Source: Pseudobdellovibrionaceae bacterium (GTDB taxonomy: Bacteria > Bdellovibrionota > Bdellovibrionia > Bdellovibrionales > UBA1609). Taken from it: DNA of 34,348 nucleotides. Positions 33,364-34,348 of this stretch are shown here, one piece after another; the stretch's first letter is position 1, and the number at the start of each line of letters is the position of its first letter. The stretch lies in the NCBI GenBank assembly GCA_015163855.1, contig JAAOIK010000026.1, forward strand, positions 1 through 34,348, in the 5' to 3' direction. The translations under genes and the position numbers were made by a program. Under the pieces are notes generated by a model. It was not told the DNA's origin, searched no databases, and saw nothing but the letters and a program-made list of their open reading frames with translations.

Positions 33364-34348
33364 ATGAACTTTTTACGCATGGCTATTTTTTCTTTCACAC
33401 TATTTGCAGCTACAGCCCCTATTCAGGCTATGGATGTTAAAACCGCAGGCGGATATTTAAGCGTTAAAGTTATTTTACCTTCAAACAGCAAAACGCTTCC
33501 TGCTAAAATAAAAAAAATGATTAATCATTTAAATGCAGTTGTTCCCCAACAGGTGGCTGCGGTATTAGGCAACAAGCTAGTTTTAAATTTTAAAAATCTT
33601 CCAGACAGCGCTAAGCGTTTCAATATTAAATGCCCTGCCGAATTAATAAAAGAAGAATTACGCTCCACAGGGGCGGATGAAGAAATAAACGACTCTCAGT
33701 CTAGCTATTTTAATACAGGCTTCGAAAACCTTATCTTCCCTAAAAAAAATGTAACAGAACAATATGTTAAAGTTCCCGGGCTTAATCAAAATTGGAATAA
33801 TCCAAAAAAGCTTTCTTTAGGCCTTTTTTGGATTCACAAAGGCTTTTTAAAAAATCCAAGCGCCAAGCTTCGGCCTTGTTATAAATCAGGCAACTATACT
33901 TCTAAAACCGATTATTTAGAGGCGTTAATATTAAGAAACATTGCTAGGGTGTGGAATCGTAATGTTAAATTACAGTCGGGTTTTTTAGCCAGCTTACAAA
34001 GAGAACGCCAATTTTCTGATTCTTCGTTATTTTCTCACTTAGACAATTGGGGCTCTAGCACTAACGCAAACACTAGCAAAAATATTTGGGGAGGAGATAA
34101 GTTAAAACTAATTGCTCCCGCTATGCGAATTTCCGCTCTTCAAAATTTTAGCCTAGAAGATAGCTTTAGTATTTATTTCGAAAAATTTTTAAACGATAAA
34201 AATTTTTCTTGTAAAAAACCGGCCATGCACATGTACTTTCAAAAAATTATGAACTTCTCTCCCTTTGGAATTAAAGAATGTCATAATTTAAATACAAAAA
34301 TATACGGTGACTTTTTAAATAAAACAGTTTTCGATCTAAACCCTAATA
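33364..34348 (+). CDS. Exported protein of unknown function (3' end outside window)
   Basis: A frame from ATG 33364 stays open to the window end (328 complete codons). The start MNFLRMAIFSFTLFAATAPIQA is a signal peptide, likely cut after Ala22. AAGGG lies about seven bases before the ATG. The visible part is mixed alpha/beta with several Cys (in IKCPAEL, LRPCYKS, SCKKP and KECHNL) that could form disulfides in the periplasm. Phrases such as LGLFWIHKGFLKNP and DYLEALILRNIARVW hint at a globular enzyme-like domain, but no family is recognised and no metal motif is clear. The 124-base gap before it is AT-rich with no convincing promoter or terminator. Confidence 0.8.
   Translation, partial: MNFLRMAIFSFTLFAATAPIQAMDVKTAGGYLSVKVILPSNSKTLPAKIKKMINHLNAVVPQQVAAVLGNKLVLNFKNLPDSAKRFNIKCPAELIKEELRSTGADEEINDSQSSYFNTGFENLIFPKKNVTEQYVKVPGLNQNWNNPKKLSLGLFWIHKGFLKNPSAKLRPCYKSGNYTSKTDYLEALILRNIARVWNRNVKLQSGFLASLQRERQFSDSSLFSHLDNWGSSTNANTSKNIWGGDKLKLIAPAMRISALQNFSLEDSFSIYFEKFLNDKNFSCKKPAMHMYFQKIMNFSPFGIKECHNLNTKIYGDFLNKTVFDLNPN

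Overview
The window is a compact, AT-rich (roughly mid-30s % GC by eye) bacterial chromosome segment, with about 32 genes over 34 kb. No tRNA, rRNA, IS element, prophage or CRISPR array was seen. No gene-free stretch exceeds about 280 bases; the longest is the first 278 bases. The combination of pilMNOPQ, a pilF-rodZ pair next to ndk, an mdh-sucC-sucD-ndk cluster, M50-scpA-scpB, hutUI and several proteins with prepilin-like GQ....E segments suggests a Gram-negative bacterium of the Bdellovibrionota/deltaproteobacterial type. This placement is an inference from gene content and style, not a database match.

Layout. Bases 1-278 hold a possible leftward gene start, a candidate promoter and a terminator-like hairpin in front of a two-TM protein with a prepilin-like N-terminus (279-1130). 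That gene is tightly followed by nadE. A leftward block (2894-9388) reads, in transcription order, mdh, sucC, sucD, ndk (TCA cycle and nucleotide housekeeping, with a terminator after ndk), then pilF, a short rodZ-like gene, a degenerate membrane-anchored PHP-family protein and a DnaQ-like exonuclease with a C-terminal clamp-binding motif. A secreted barrel-like protein (9561-10244) and an acyl-CoA dehydrogenase (10281-11429) converge.

From 11517 a long rightward run encodes an M50 site-2 protease, ScpA and ScpB (condensin partners), phosphatidylserine decarboxylase and the complete type IV pilus alignment/secretin set PilM-N-O-P-Q. PilP and PilQ both carry in-frame repeat expansions, and PilQ has a lipobox. 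A SirB1/transglutaminase-like gene converges on pilQ. The next rightward run has a PPM/SpoIIE-type phosphatase homologue that lacks key metal ligands, hutU, a hutI with an extra prepilin-like C-terminal tail, an MFS transporter and valS. A 2-oxoglutarate oxygenase is transcribed leftward. RNase R and a UbiB/ABC1 kinase follow rightward. The window ends inside an unrecognised exported protein.

Most notable: imidazolonepropionase runs in frame into a G|QVVVEY-type prepilin segment with a membrane helix. This is either an enzyme-pilin fusion or a small pilin-like gene nested in the hutI 3' end. Other points worth a second look are two catalytically degraded homologues (PPM phosphatase, PHP protein), the lipoprotein-like PilQ beside a PilF pilotin candidate, a possibly leaderless pilF transcript, and palindromes in two divergent promoter regions.
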